From Balneolaceae bacterium (GTDB taxonomy: Bacteria > Bacteroidota > Rhodothermia > Balneolales > Balneolaceae), in contig SLAU01000099.1 of NCBI GenBank assembly GCA_007126675.1, positions 1 through 6,570 on the forward strand: 6,570 nt of DNA, in the 5' to 3' direction. Of this stretch, positions 1 to 6,570 are shown piece after piece (the first letter of the stretch is position 1; every line of letters begins with the position of its first letter). The translations under genes were made by a program, and so were the position numbers. Under the pieces are notes generated by a model, which was not told the DNA's origin, ran no database searches, and saw only the letters and a list, made by a program, of their open reading frames with translations.

Positions 1-656
1 AGCCCGCGTACCTCATCCTCCTGATCACTTATATCCAGCGAGTAAGTCCATTCCAGTGTGGTGATATCCCATGGCACAGTCAGCGTTGCTTCATGTACTG
101 CTTGTGCATTTCTGTCGTCGATGAAAATACGTGAGCCATCGGGTGTAAAGTCAAAATCATGCCCGCGTTCAACAAAATCTGAGAGATCTTTGTAGTAAGT
201 ATAGGATGCAGATGTTAATTCCCAGGGCTCTTCCAGGGTGTAGCCCCAAATTTCTGTCCGGTTAAATACCCACATTTTTTCTCCGTCATCCCTCACAAAC
301 AATCCGTGTGCTCTTGATAACTGAGATGTTGAACCGAATTCATTTGACAGATCAAACTCACCGCTGAATGTTGCTGTTTCAAGATTCCATGGCTCAGAAA
401 GATCATAACTTGCCACATTTTCAGTAAACCTGCCGGTTACGAAAATTCTGCTGCCATCGGGTTTCCATGAGGTTGCCCGGGCATTTTCTGTCTCATACGA
501 AATATCAAGCGAAACGCCGCTGTAGCTGTACTCTTCAAATAAGATTTTATCATTGGGAGCTGTAAACCCTGAATAGAAGAGGATTAACAGTGCAATACAG
601 AGGCTCTTTACCGGAAGCGCGTGATGACGAAATTTCAACGCAGTCATAATGTGCAT
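1..656 (-). CDS. Exported beta-propeller-like repeat protein, N-terminal part (truncated by window edge)
   Basis: An open frame runs from 656 off the window edge, giving about 218 codons with no stop. Residues ~18-33 form a hydrophobic stretch ('SLCIALLILFYSGFTA') after a basic, histidine-containing start, consistent with a Sec signal peptide; there is no proper lipobox. The rest is made of repeats of about 50-57 residues. Each has a PDG/DDG turn followed by a strand ('WKPDGSRIFVTG' at 64-75, 'VRDDGEKMWVF' near 121, 'FTPDGSRIFIDD' near 170) and then a 'PW-D/N/E-(L/I)-x-T' signature ('EPWNLETATF', 'EPWELTSASY', 'VPWDITTLEW'; tryptophans at 90, 145 and 196). This pattern is typical of WD40/YVTN-like beta-propellers and of repeats found in many phage and environmental proteins. 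No enzymatic residues can be assigned. Two in-frame ATGs are possible, at 656 and 647; neither has a good ribosome site, so the start is uncertain by three codons. The function is unknown. Confidence 0.8.
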   Translation of the reverse strand, partial: MHIMTALKFRHHALPVKSLCIALLILFYSGFTAPNDKILFEEYSYSGVSLDISYETENARATSWKPDGSRIFVTGRFTENVASYDLSEPWNLETATFSGEFDLSNEFGSTSQLSRAHGLFVRDDGEKMWVFNRTEIWGYTLEEPWELTSASYTYYKDLSDFVERGHDFDFTPDGSRIFIDDRNAQAVHEATLTVPWDITTLEWTYSLDISDQEDEVRG

Positions 657-742
657 TATCAGATCAGTTACTGTTTTCAATTGGAGTTAAATCTTCAGCA
701 CATAATGATAAAGCGGTAATGTTAACTTAATAATACGAACCG

Positions 743-763
743 GCTTTTTTTAACGAGAAAAGC
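743..763 (-). other. Weak inverted repeat just after the metalloprotease stop
   Basis: The six-base arms GCTTTT and AAAAGC (743-748 and 758-763) flank a 9-base loop, starting five bases after the metalloprotease stop codon. The stem is A/T-rich and is not followed by a T-run on the gene strand, so it does not meet the usual criteria for an intrinsic terminator. It could be a weak 3' end structure. The rest of the 657-767 gap is AT-rich with no gene or clear promoter that I can support. Confidence 0.25.
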
Positions 764-767
764 GTCT

Positions 768-1712
768 TTACAATCCGCAACGGTTTAAAATTGCCTGAGT
801 ATCTTCTTCAGACAGTTGTATAGAAGGGTAGATTTGCTGGGCACCCATTTTGCTGAACATGATAGAATTAGGATTTGAGACATGATTGAGTCCTAATGCG
901 TGACCAATTTCATGCGCCAGCACAAGCGGAAGTTCTGATTTGCTTAGAAACTGATTAACCGTAATAATACCGCCATTTTGTGTCCGCTGAAACGTTGCTT
1001 TCGTAAATCGGTTTTCACCGGCAAACTCATCATTATAGCGATCAATCAGCAGGTTATTTGCATCGATCATTTCATTGATGCGATCTATCTTTCTGTTGAT
1101 GTTACGGGCTTTCAGGTCTAATGCGGCTCTTTCGTCAAGTACTTTTTTCTGCAGTACTTCAACTTCGGCTTTTCTCTGCTCGTATTCTTTTTTCTCTTCA
1201 TCAGTAAATCCGCCGCGGGAGTTAATTTCACGAATCCAGTCATTTAGCGTATCTAATTCCCTGGTAGTTTGTTGTGCTAAATCCAGGTATCTCTCCGAGC
1301 GGCGATCAAATGACTCCCTGTCTCTGTCATATCTGGCCTGCATATTATCCAAAACGCCCTGCTCACTCCGTATGCGTTCGCGTGCTCTTAATTCATTATC
1401 GGCCATCTCCTGTTCTTCATCATAAACAAATCGCACTAAAATTTTTCCTTCGTCTTCAGCTTGCTTAATCAGTGTTTTTTGAGTTGCATCAGACCAAAGA
1501 GATCCGGCTTTTTTCATAGCGGCATGAATCTCATTTTCAGAAATGCCAAACCGCGTGTCTATATCACCAATGGTGTAGGTGAGTGGTTCGCTGCACGGCC
1601 CCGGCGTAAAGCTGATCGGATGTCCGCCAATAAGGCGAGCCACACCCCAGTAAAGCGCAACACTGGTAAATGCCACTCCCCAAAAAATGAACAGGAGGTT
1701 TTGTCTCTTCAT
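768..1712 (-). CDS. Membrane-anchored matrixin-like zinc metalloprotease with coiled-coil insertion
   Basis: Complete 314-residue protein. Residues ~5-29 form a hydrophobic helix after 'MKRQ', a signal anchor or uncleaved signal peptide placing the rest outside the cytoplasm. The zinc site is 'HEIGHALGLNH' at 267-277, the metzincin motif HExxHxxGxxH: H267, H271 and H277 bind zinc and E268 is the general base. A Met-turn candidate follows at 'NSIM' (M285). The start of the catalytic domain is recognisable at 44-100: 'LTYTIGDIDTRFGIS', an amphipathic helix with W73, then strand 'ILVRFVYDEE'. Residues ~101-230 are charged, helix-forming sequence with a break at 'SRGGFT' (165-170), predicted to be a two-helix coiled coil inside the domain. 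Strands resume at ~235-257. The only cysteines, C40 and C313, could form a disulfide. An in-frame TAA upstream makes 1712 the first ATG; no clear Shine-Dalgarno is seen. The gene lies 98 bases after tamB on the same strand. The substrate is unknown. The protease family is well supported, matrixin (M10) more likely than another metzincin. Confidence 0.9.
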   Translation of the reverse strand: MKRQNLLFIFWGVAFTSVALYWGVARLIGGHPISFTPGPCSEPLTYTIGDIDTRFGISENEIHAAMKKAGSLWSDATQKTLIKQAEDEGKILVRFVYDEEQEMADNELRARERIRSEQGVLDNMQARYDRDRESFDRRSERYLDLAQQTTRELDTLNDWIREINSRGGFTDEEKKEYEQRKAEVEVLQKKVLDERAALDLKARNINRKIDRINEMIDANNLLIDRYNDEFAGENRFTKATFQRTQNGGIITVNQFLSKSELPLVLAHEIGHALGLNHVSNPNSIMFSKMGAQQIYPSIQLSEEDTQAILNRCGL

Positions 1713-1748
1713 CAGCTTATGAATGTATTAACACAGGTTTTGTATAGA

Positions 1749-1765
1749 ATTCAATGATATTCAAT
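1749..1765. repeat. Two direct copies of ATTCAAT, 10 bases apart
   Basis: In the AT-rich gap between the tamB stop and the metalloprotease start, the heptamer ATTCAAT occurs at 1749-1755 and 1759-1765 (ATTGAAT on the gene strand). The spacing is close to one DNA helical turn, and the repeats lie about 40-60 bases upstream of the metalloprotease ATG. This could be an operator-like site or simply AT-rich chance. On the gene strand a TATACA hexamer lies immediately downstream, but no matching -35 box at normal spacing was found, so no promoter is called. Confidence 0.25.
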
Positions 1766-1810
1766 ATTTAATAACGTAGTTCCGGTGATTCTCTTTTGTA
1801 AAAAGTGATA

Positions 1811-4800
1811 TTAGTAGTCGAATTTCCATCTGAGGTCAATGCCTTGTCGCGGATCGTCGCCCTGAGTAATGATTAGTTCGAGGTTATCCTGCAGCAGATA
1901 TTCGAGGAAAAACAGCGTTTTTGGATTAGCGCTTACTTCATTTAGTACAGCAAAGAAGGTACGCCGATTCAGATACCAGCCTGTAAGAATGGAGGTACTG
2001 CTATTAGAGCCGGATCTTGAATTATCGATCTGAACAACATCGATACCCAGCCTCTGGGCTGCCAGCATTTCAACCCGGTCTAAAAGCACATCAAGCGCCA
2101 CATCTGCGGCTGATGGTCCGCCGCCGCTTCCGGCTACAACCTGCTCCCATGATTCCAGTTCATAAAACGGCCTGCCAAATACCGTATAACTGATTATATC
2201 CTGCAGCTCCATTTGTGGCTCACTGTCGAATCGAAAGTCCGGATCCTGAACAGTACCCTCTATAATGTAGAATATGCTTACATCCATTTGCGCCTGTGGC
2301 GGCTGATAAACTGTTCTCACATTCAATTCAGGATTATCAACCGGACCTGAAAAGATTACGAAGGCCTCATCAATCACGAAGTTTCGGCCAAGCGGACGCG
2401 CAAAACCCCGCACACCCTCTACAGCTCCAAACATCTCAAGTTCTTCGCTTTTCTCTTTCACCAGATCAACCTCTCCACCAAGCACAATTTCCATTTCGAG
2501 AAACTGCCGGTTTCTGATTTGGAACTGTCGCCCAAAATTTACATTCATTTCGATAGCGAGTGAATCGTAAAAAGCGATGGGTTCTACAGGCTCCTCGCCC
2601 TCAAGCTCAACAGCTTCAACTGCGCGTTCTCCGAAGTTTTGCAAATTTACAAAACCGCTTAAAAATGTGAGTGAACCGCTGAGTCTGGGTTCTTCAAAGG
2701 TGCCTGACAGCCTGGAATCAAAATCTACGATGGCATTGTATTGAGTTGTGTTTGCAGCTCTGAACTGATGCCCTCTGAACTGGAAGTCGATATCTCCCGG
2801 GGTTAAGTTTTGCAGGCCAACTGAACCTGAGGCATTGATTCTTCCCGGACCGCTGCGCATCGTAAATTGCTCGAGTGTCATCCTGTCGGGCTGAAGGTCT
2901 ATCCGGCTCCCGATCTCTGAAAGTGTGATTCCTGCCGGCACAATTCGCATTGAACCGCGTGAGAGTTCCATATTACCGGTGGTTCGTAAATCGGCAATGG
3001 GGCCTGCTAATTGAACGGAACCGTTTAACCTCCCTTCAATTTGACGAACAAGTTCGCGATCAGCAAAATCATTAAATAATGCGAGGTTAAAATTATTTGT
3101 TACAAGCTCAACAAAAACTTCGTCATCATCATCGGGTAAAATAATTTCGATGGCTCTTAAATCTATTTTGAATGGAACTTCAGAGTTGAAATCCAAAACA
3201 CGATTCTGCCTAGATATTACCGCGCCTTTAAACCCTGCTTTCTCGGTATCATGCTGATATGAAATATCTATTCCCACCGAATCTACAGGCACACCCGAAA
3301 GAACAGCATCGGTTATTTTGAAATCTCCGTTGAACTCAGGGTTTCCTGCGAGGCCGCCCAAAAATCCCTGAAAGAATACCTTGCCGTCGGTATTCTCTTT
3401 CAGCTGATCATTATCAGGTAAAAATGAGAACCAGTAGGGCAATTCTGATTCATACAGAATAAACTCTCCGGCTACGTCACGGTCAAAAAACTGATCATCG
3501 AAAGTCATGGGATCATCGGGTATAAATGGCAGAGTTACATTAGTCGCAAAAAGAGCCGAGTCGTGATGCCATCCCGAAATATTCGCATTCAGCCATTCGT
3601 CTGCCAAATCAAAATTAAAGCGTACTGAATCGATTTCACCTCCCTCATATTTTATCTGCTCAAGCAGGCCATCTGCATTAAAAGTGAGTGAATCAGGAGT
3701 ATTGCTGGCATAAATACTGCCCGAGAGAAAAGCATCGGCAAAGCTTTCATCCAAAATTGTGCGCTGAAGTAATCCTATATTCAGCATCTTTGTGTTCAAA
3801 CCAACGGTCTGGTTCAGGCTGTCAATTTCCGGTGCCCAGATTTCGAGATAGGAATCTGCATCATCAGTCTGGATCCGGAGTGTGTCGACACTTAGAGATT
3901 GATCTGCAAAACGAATATCGAACGGTTTATCCAGTGCCAGGTTTCTGAATGGATTTATAAAATCTAACCGGTTCGTCGACAGGGTGAATTTTTCATCAGC
4001 AAACACAAACGTTCCTGAGTGAACAATGCTGCTCTCGGCTTCATTAACAAGCTCAAAACCAAAATCACCGGTGATTTCAGTTTCGGTTAATTTTGCTGAT
4101 CCATTAATTTTCACATCCTGTAAACCATAACCGGTAAACTCCGGATTTATAAACTCAACACCCGCCTCAAACTCCGGTTCATCACTCAATACAGCTTTTG
4201 CAGTTCCCAGAAGCTGCTCGGATGTAAAAAGTGTATCCACAAATATATCTTCAAGTTTCAGATCGCCATTAAACTCCATCAATCCTGCCTCATTTGGTGC
4301 AAGGCGGCCGGTAACTGTTCCGCTTGAGCCCAAATCATCAACACCAAACAAGGGCGCCAGTGAAGACAGGTTTTTCAGAACAGCATTAAAACTGAGAGTA
4401 TTATCCGGATGCTGCAGATCCAGGATATTTTGAACAAGAGAAAAATCAGCATCTGCGATCGGGCTTTCAAGCTGTGCATTTTCGATGAACAAAAAACTGT
4501 CTGAAATCAGGAAATCTGCCTCAAGAGTTTCAATAGGCTCTCTGTTTACAGAACTTGAATCCAGTTTGGCTGATGCTGACAGTGATAGCGTTTCAGGATC
4601 AAATCCTTCGCCGCTACCGGCAAGTGTTCCGTTTATGTAGGTGGGAAAGTTTTCCAAACCTTCAAGCTCTGCCAGATTAAAGGCACGCATTTCGGCATTA
4701 AATTCATAGGATGGCCAATCACCCTGCCAGTTATTGATACTAAAGTCTGCGAGTATCCGGCTTTCTTCAAGCACATTGATAAAGTCTCCTGCAATGAGTT

Positions 4801-6286
4801 GCGGTGAAACATTTCCTGTAAACTGCATCAATCCAAAATGCTGATCACCATAACGGCCATCTTCTATTGCAATATCCATTACAAGTTCAAGTTCTCCGGG
4901 GTCAAAACCTCTGCCAGATACGGATGCAGAAACAGGCAGGTTACTGTCGAATGCAGGATCATTAAGCCAGACAGCTGCATTAAAATCAGCAGCTGTCAGG
5001 TTTCCATTCCATTCCGGCTTGGTGCCAAAAACATCAATAATATCTGCATTCAGATTTATTTGCTGCCCCTGTTTTTTGACTTCCGTTATTAAAGAGGCAA
5101 TACCGTTTTGAAGGCTGATGCGACTATTAACCTCATCAATTATTTGATCCTCGATACTGATCTCTTTTAAGGTAAGTGTACCAGACCATTCGCCGTTTTC
5201 ATAATCTGTAAACGGGATCGTACCTGTTCCGTCAAAACGTAATTCTTTTAGCGTTGGCAGGTCTTCAATTCCTGTTAGGAGTGATGGATTCAGTTCATTG
5301 ATGGAGAAATCAACCATTTTTAAAGAACCCGTATCAGCGAGATCCATCTCTGTTTTTAGAGTCAGATTTTCGAGGCCGTTTGCAGATGCATTAATCTCAA
5401 TGCCCAGTTTTGAAAACGAGCCGTACAAACCGAGATTAATTTTTAAATCCTGCTGCAGGGGAAGATCATCAATGTAGGCAGCCAAATCCTGGTAGGATAG
5501 GGGCGAAAGATCGGCTTCACCCTCAACACGATCCATCTCTTCTACTTCAATTTTTGAGCTTAATAAACTTCGGCCGCTGTTAATGACCACGTTCTCAAGT
5601 GTGATTCTTTCATCAGTTCCGGTTCCATTTAAAGCAAAACTAATGGGCTCGGGCAGCCTTTCTTCATTTAAAATCAGGCTGAAATTGTTGATGTTTGCGT
5701 ACCATCCGCGGCGCAGCATTTCGGCACCTCCGTTAAAGGAAATATTTTCTGCGGAAACTTTTCCATCGGGTAGCAGAAGGTCAGAGATAACTGCAACGGA
5801 GCTATTTTCGATGGTCAGTCTGCCGAGTTTCCAGAATAGAGGGTCATCGTCAGGTTCGTCAATTCCGGGTTCTGCAGCTGGCAGTATTCTTTCAAAATTC
5901 CAGGTTGAATCAGCATATTGCTCGGCCGTAATTTTTGCTCCGTCAATTCTTAACTGGTCAAGGTGATGAGGCGAAAATATCAGTGAAGGCAATGTGTAGG
6001 CAACTTGAATTGAATCGGCAGTCAGGATACTTTCGGAATTTTCATCCAATAGAGATACACCTTTAACTGTAAAACCAAACAACAGATCCCCCCTGATTTC
6101 ATCTATAGATAGCTGACCGTTGAGCTGATCGTTTGCCTGATTGACTGCAAAATCACGTACTTTATCAAACACATAATCACTCTGCAGTGATATGCGTACA
6201 CCTGCAATCAGGATGACCAGCACTAAAAATGCGATCATCCATTTGATGGTGCGCGATAGTTTATTTTTTTTGGTTTTCTGTTCCAT
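1811..6286 (-). CDS. tamB: TamB-like translocation and assembly module protein (DUF490 / AsmA-like)
   Basis: Complete 1491-residue protein. Residues 1-12 are basic, and about 13-34 form one hydrophobic helix ('WMIAFLVLVILIAGV'), an uncleaved inner-membrane anchor. Residues ~37-135 resemble the TamB/AsmA N-terminus ('LSIDEIRGDLLFGFTVKGV', then 'ILTADSIQVAYTLPSLI'). The long middle is alternating polar/apolar beta-strand sequence with repeats, as expected for the lipid-binding beta-taco of this family. About residues 1150-1491 match the TamB C-terminal domain: 'LSGSLTFLSGFVNL' near 1202, 'GFARPLGRNFVIDEAFVIF' near 1291, 'LQDIISYTVFGRPFYEL' near 1362, and the final strand 'GIDLRWKFDY'. In known systems TamB spans the periplasm, docks on TamA, and takes part in outer-membrane protein assembly and phospholipid transport. 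The length is somewhat above the E. coli protein (about 1260). The ATG at 6286 overlaps the Omp85 stop by one base; the next methionine lies inside the membrane helix, so this start is preferred. Only a weak AGGG lies upstream, at long spacing. I see no cysteine in the protein. Confidence 0.95.
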   Translation of the reverse strand: MEQKTKKNKLSRTIKWMIAFLVLVILIAGVRISLQSDYVFDKVRDFAVNQANDQLNGQLSIDEIRGDLLFGFTVKGVSLLDENSESILTADSIQVAYTLPSLIFSPHHLDQLRIDGAKITAEQYADSTWNFERILPAAEPGIDEPDDDPLFWKLGRLTIENSSVAVISDLLLPDGKVSAENISFNGGAEMLRRGWYANINNFSLILNEERLPEPISFALNGTGTDERITLENVVINSGRSLLSSKIEVEEMDRVEGEADLSPLSYQDLAAYIDDLPLQQDLKINLGLYGSFSKLGIEINASANGLENLTLKTEMDLADTGSLKMVDFSINELNPSLLTGIEDLPTLKELRFDGTGTIPFTDYENGEWSGTLTLKEISIEDQIIDEVNSRISLQNGIASLITEVKKQGQQINLNADIIDVFGTKPEWNGNLTAADFNAAVWLNDPAFDSNLPVSASVSGRGFDPGELELVMDIAIEDGRYGDQHFGLMQFTGNVSPQLIAGDFINVLEESRILADFSINNWQGDWPSYEFNAEMRAFNLAELEGLENFPTYINGTLAGSGEGFDPETLSLSASAKLDSSSVNREPIETLEADFLISDSFLFIENAQLESPIADADFSLVQNILDLQHPDNTLSFNAVLKNLSSLAPLFGVDDLGSSGTVTGRLAPNEAGLMEFNGDLKLEDIFVDTLFTSEQLLGTAKAVLSDEPEFEAGVEFINPEFTGYGLQDVKINGSAKLTETEITGDFGFELVNEAESSIVHSGTFVFADEKFTLSTNRLDFINPFRNLALDKPFDIRFADQSLSVDTLRIQTDDADSYLEIWAPEIDSLNQTVGLNTKMLNIGLLQRTILDESFADAFLSGSIYASNTPDSLTFNADGLLEQIKYEGGEIDSVRFNFDLADEWLNANISGWHHDSALFATNVTLPFIPDDPMTFDDQFFDRDVAGEFILYESELPYWFSFLPDNDQLKENTDGKVFFQGFLGGLAGNPEFNGDFKITDAVLSGVPVDSVGIDISYQHDTEKAGFKGAVISRQNRVLDFNSEVPFKIDLRAIEIILPDDDDEVFVELVTNNFNLALFNDFADRELVRQIEGRLNGSVQLAGPIADLRTTGNMELSRGSMRIVPAGITLSEIGSRIDLQPDRMTLEQFTMRSGPGRINASGSVGLQNLTPGDIDFQFRGHQFRAANTTQYNAIVDFDSRLSGTFEEPRLSGSLTFLSGFVNLQNFGERAVEAVELEGEEPVEPIAFYDSLAIEMNVNFGRQFQIRNRQFLEMEIVLGGEVDLVKEKSEELEMFGAVEGVRGFARPLGRNFVIDEAFVIFSGPVDNPELNVRTVYQPPQAQMDVSIFYIIEGTVQDPDFRFDSEPQMELQDIISYTVFGRPFYELESWEQVVAGSGGGPSAADVALDVLLDRVEMLAAQRLGIDVVQIDNSRSGSNSSTSILTGWYLNRRTFFAVLNEVSANPKTLFFLEYLLQDNLELIITQGDDPRQGIDLRWKFDY

Positions 6287-6570
6287 TAAAATGCTTGCCC
6301 TATACTAAAATGGATTCCAATTCTGCTCCATCCACTTCCAAAATCTTCCCCGTCAAATCGCTTCAGATCTTCATCGAGAGGATTTAATTTGTATGCTATG
6401 TCGATACGGAGGGGGCCAATGGGCGATTGATATCGCAAACCTCCTCCGGTACCAAATTGAACCGGCCTTTCATCAACTCTGTCAAAATTTCGCCATACCT
6501 GTCCGCCATCAAGAAAACCTGCAACGCCAAATCCCCGAATCAGGGAATTAAGCTGCTGCCGAATTTCAAA
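6286..6570 (-). CDS. BamA/TamA family (Omp85) outer-membrane barrel protein, C-terminal end only
   Basis: This is the last 94 codons plus the TAA stop of a gene that begins outside the window. The fragment carries hallmarks of the C-terminal barrel of the Omp85 superfamily. It has a 'GFLDGGQVW' strand (about residues 18-26 of the fragment), then 'GLRYQSPIGPLRIDIAY' (44-60), the conserved glycine-rich strand followed by the SPIGPLR turn typical of BamA and TamA. It ends in the last strand 'RIGIHFSIGQAF' with a terminal phenylalanine, the usual outer-membrane beta-signal. Such proteins insert or help assemble other outer-membrane proteins. The stop codon shares one base with the tamB-like start, so the two are probably co-transcribed and translationally coupled. 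That context favours a TamA role over BamA, but the POTRA domains that would help decide are outside the window. The family call is secure; the TamA assignment is inferred. Confidence 0.92.
   Translation of the reverse strand, partial: FEIRQQLNSLIRGFGVAGFLDGGQVWRNFDRVDERPVQFGTGGGLRYQSPIGPLRIDIAYKLNPLDEDLKRFDGEDFGSGWSRIGIHFSIGQAF

Noticed and set aside
743..763. Intrinsic terminator after the metalloprotease
   Set aside because: The stem is short and A/T-rich and lacks a following T-run on the gene strand, so it is listed only as a weak inverted repeat.
1075..1425. Plus-strand open frame of 116 codons opposite the metalloprotease coiled coil
   Set aside because: It is rich in serine and cysteine, the antisense reading of the charged coiled-coil codons. 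It has no recognisable domain and lies wholly inside a well-supported gene.
1461..1757. Plus-strand open frame of 98 codons covering the metalloprotease start and the gap before it
   Set aside because: Mostly antisense to the protease N-terminus, no recognisable motif, and no supporting ribosome site seen.
1713..1810. Sigma-70 or Bacteroidota-type promoter before the metalloprotease
   Set aside because: TATACA is present, but no -35 element sits at normal spacing, and no clear TAnnTTTG with an upstream TTTG was found.
4067..5290. Tandem DNA repeats in the tamB-like gene
   Set aside because: The periodicity is visible at the protein level only; the nucleotide sequences of the units have diverged too far to be a DNA repeat feature.
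5583..5966. Plus-strand open frame of 127 codons opposite the start of tamB
   Set aside because: Low-complexity serine/proline sequence without family features, fully antisense to a long conserved gene.

Overview
The window is one strand of genes from a Gram-negative (diderm) bacterium, all transcribed on the minus strand, so it reads from high to low coordinates. In transcription order it holds: the last 94 codons of an Omp85 (BamA/TamA) outer-membrane barrel gene (6570-6286); a complete tamB-like gene (6286-1811, 1491 codons); a complete membrane-anchored metzincin metalloprotease (1712-768, 314 codons); and the first ~218 codons of an exported beta-propeller-like repeat protein (656-1). 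No RNA gene, insertion sequence, CRISPR array or clear intrinsic terminator was seen. The intergenic gaps are about 98 and 111 bases, so no long stretch lacks a gene.

Organism: the base composition is moderate and the genes lack strong Shine-Dalgarno sequences. The TamB is long and acidic and sits directly behind an Omp85 gene. This suggests the Bacteroidota / Balneolota / Rhodothermota side of the tree, perhaps a marine or halophilic Balneolota-like species. That is an inference from style and not from a marker gene.

How the genes work together: the Omp85 stop codon and the tamB start codon share one base (TAATG), the classic tamA-tamB arrangement. TamA is the outer-membrane barrel. TamB is anchored in the inner membrane, spans the periplasm as a long beta-rich protein and docks on the barrel. 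The pair is linked to outer-membrane protein assembly and to phospholipid transport between the membranes. The metalloprotease follows in the same direction and is also predicted to sit in the envelope, but no direct link to TamAB can be shown from sequence. The beta-propeller-like gene is probably exported, and its function is unknown.

The most unusual feature is the metalloprotease. Its catalytic domain appears to be split by about 130 residues of charged, alpha-helical coiled-coil sequence, placed between the N-terminal beta/alpha part and the zinc-binding helix. The TamB also shows a regular internal repeat of about 102 residues. Nothing in the window proves a wholly new system.
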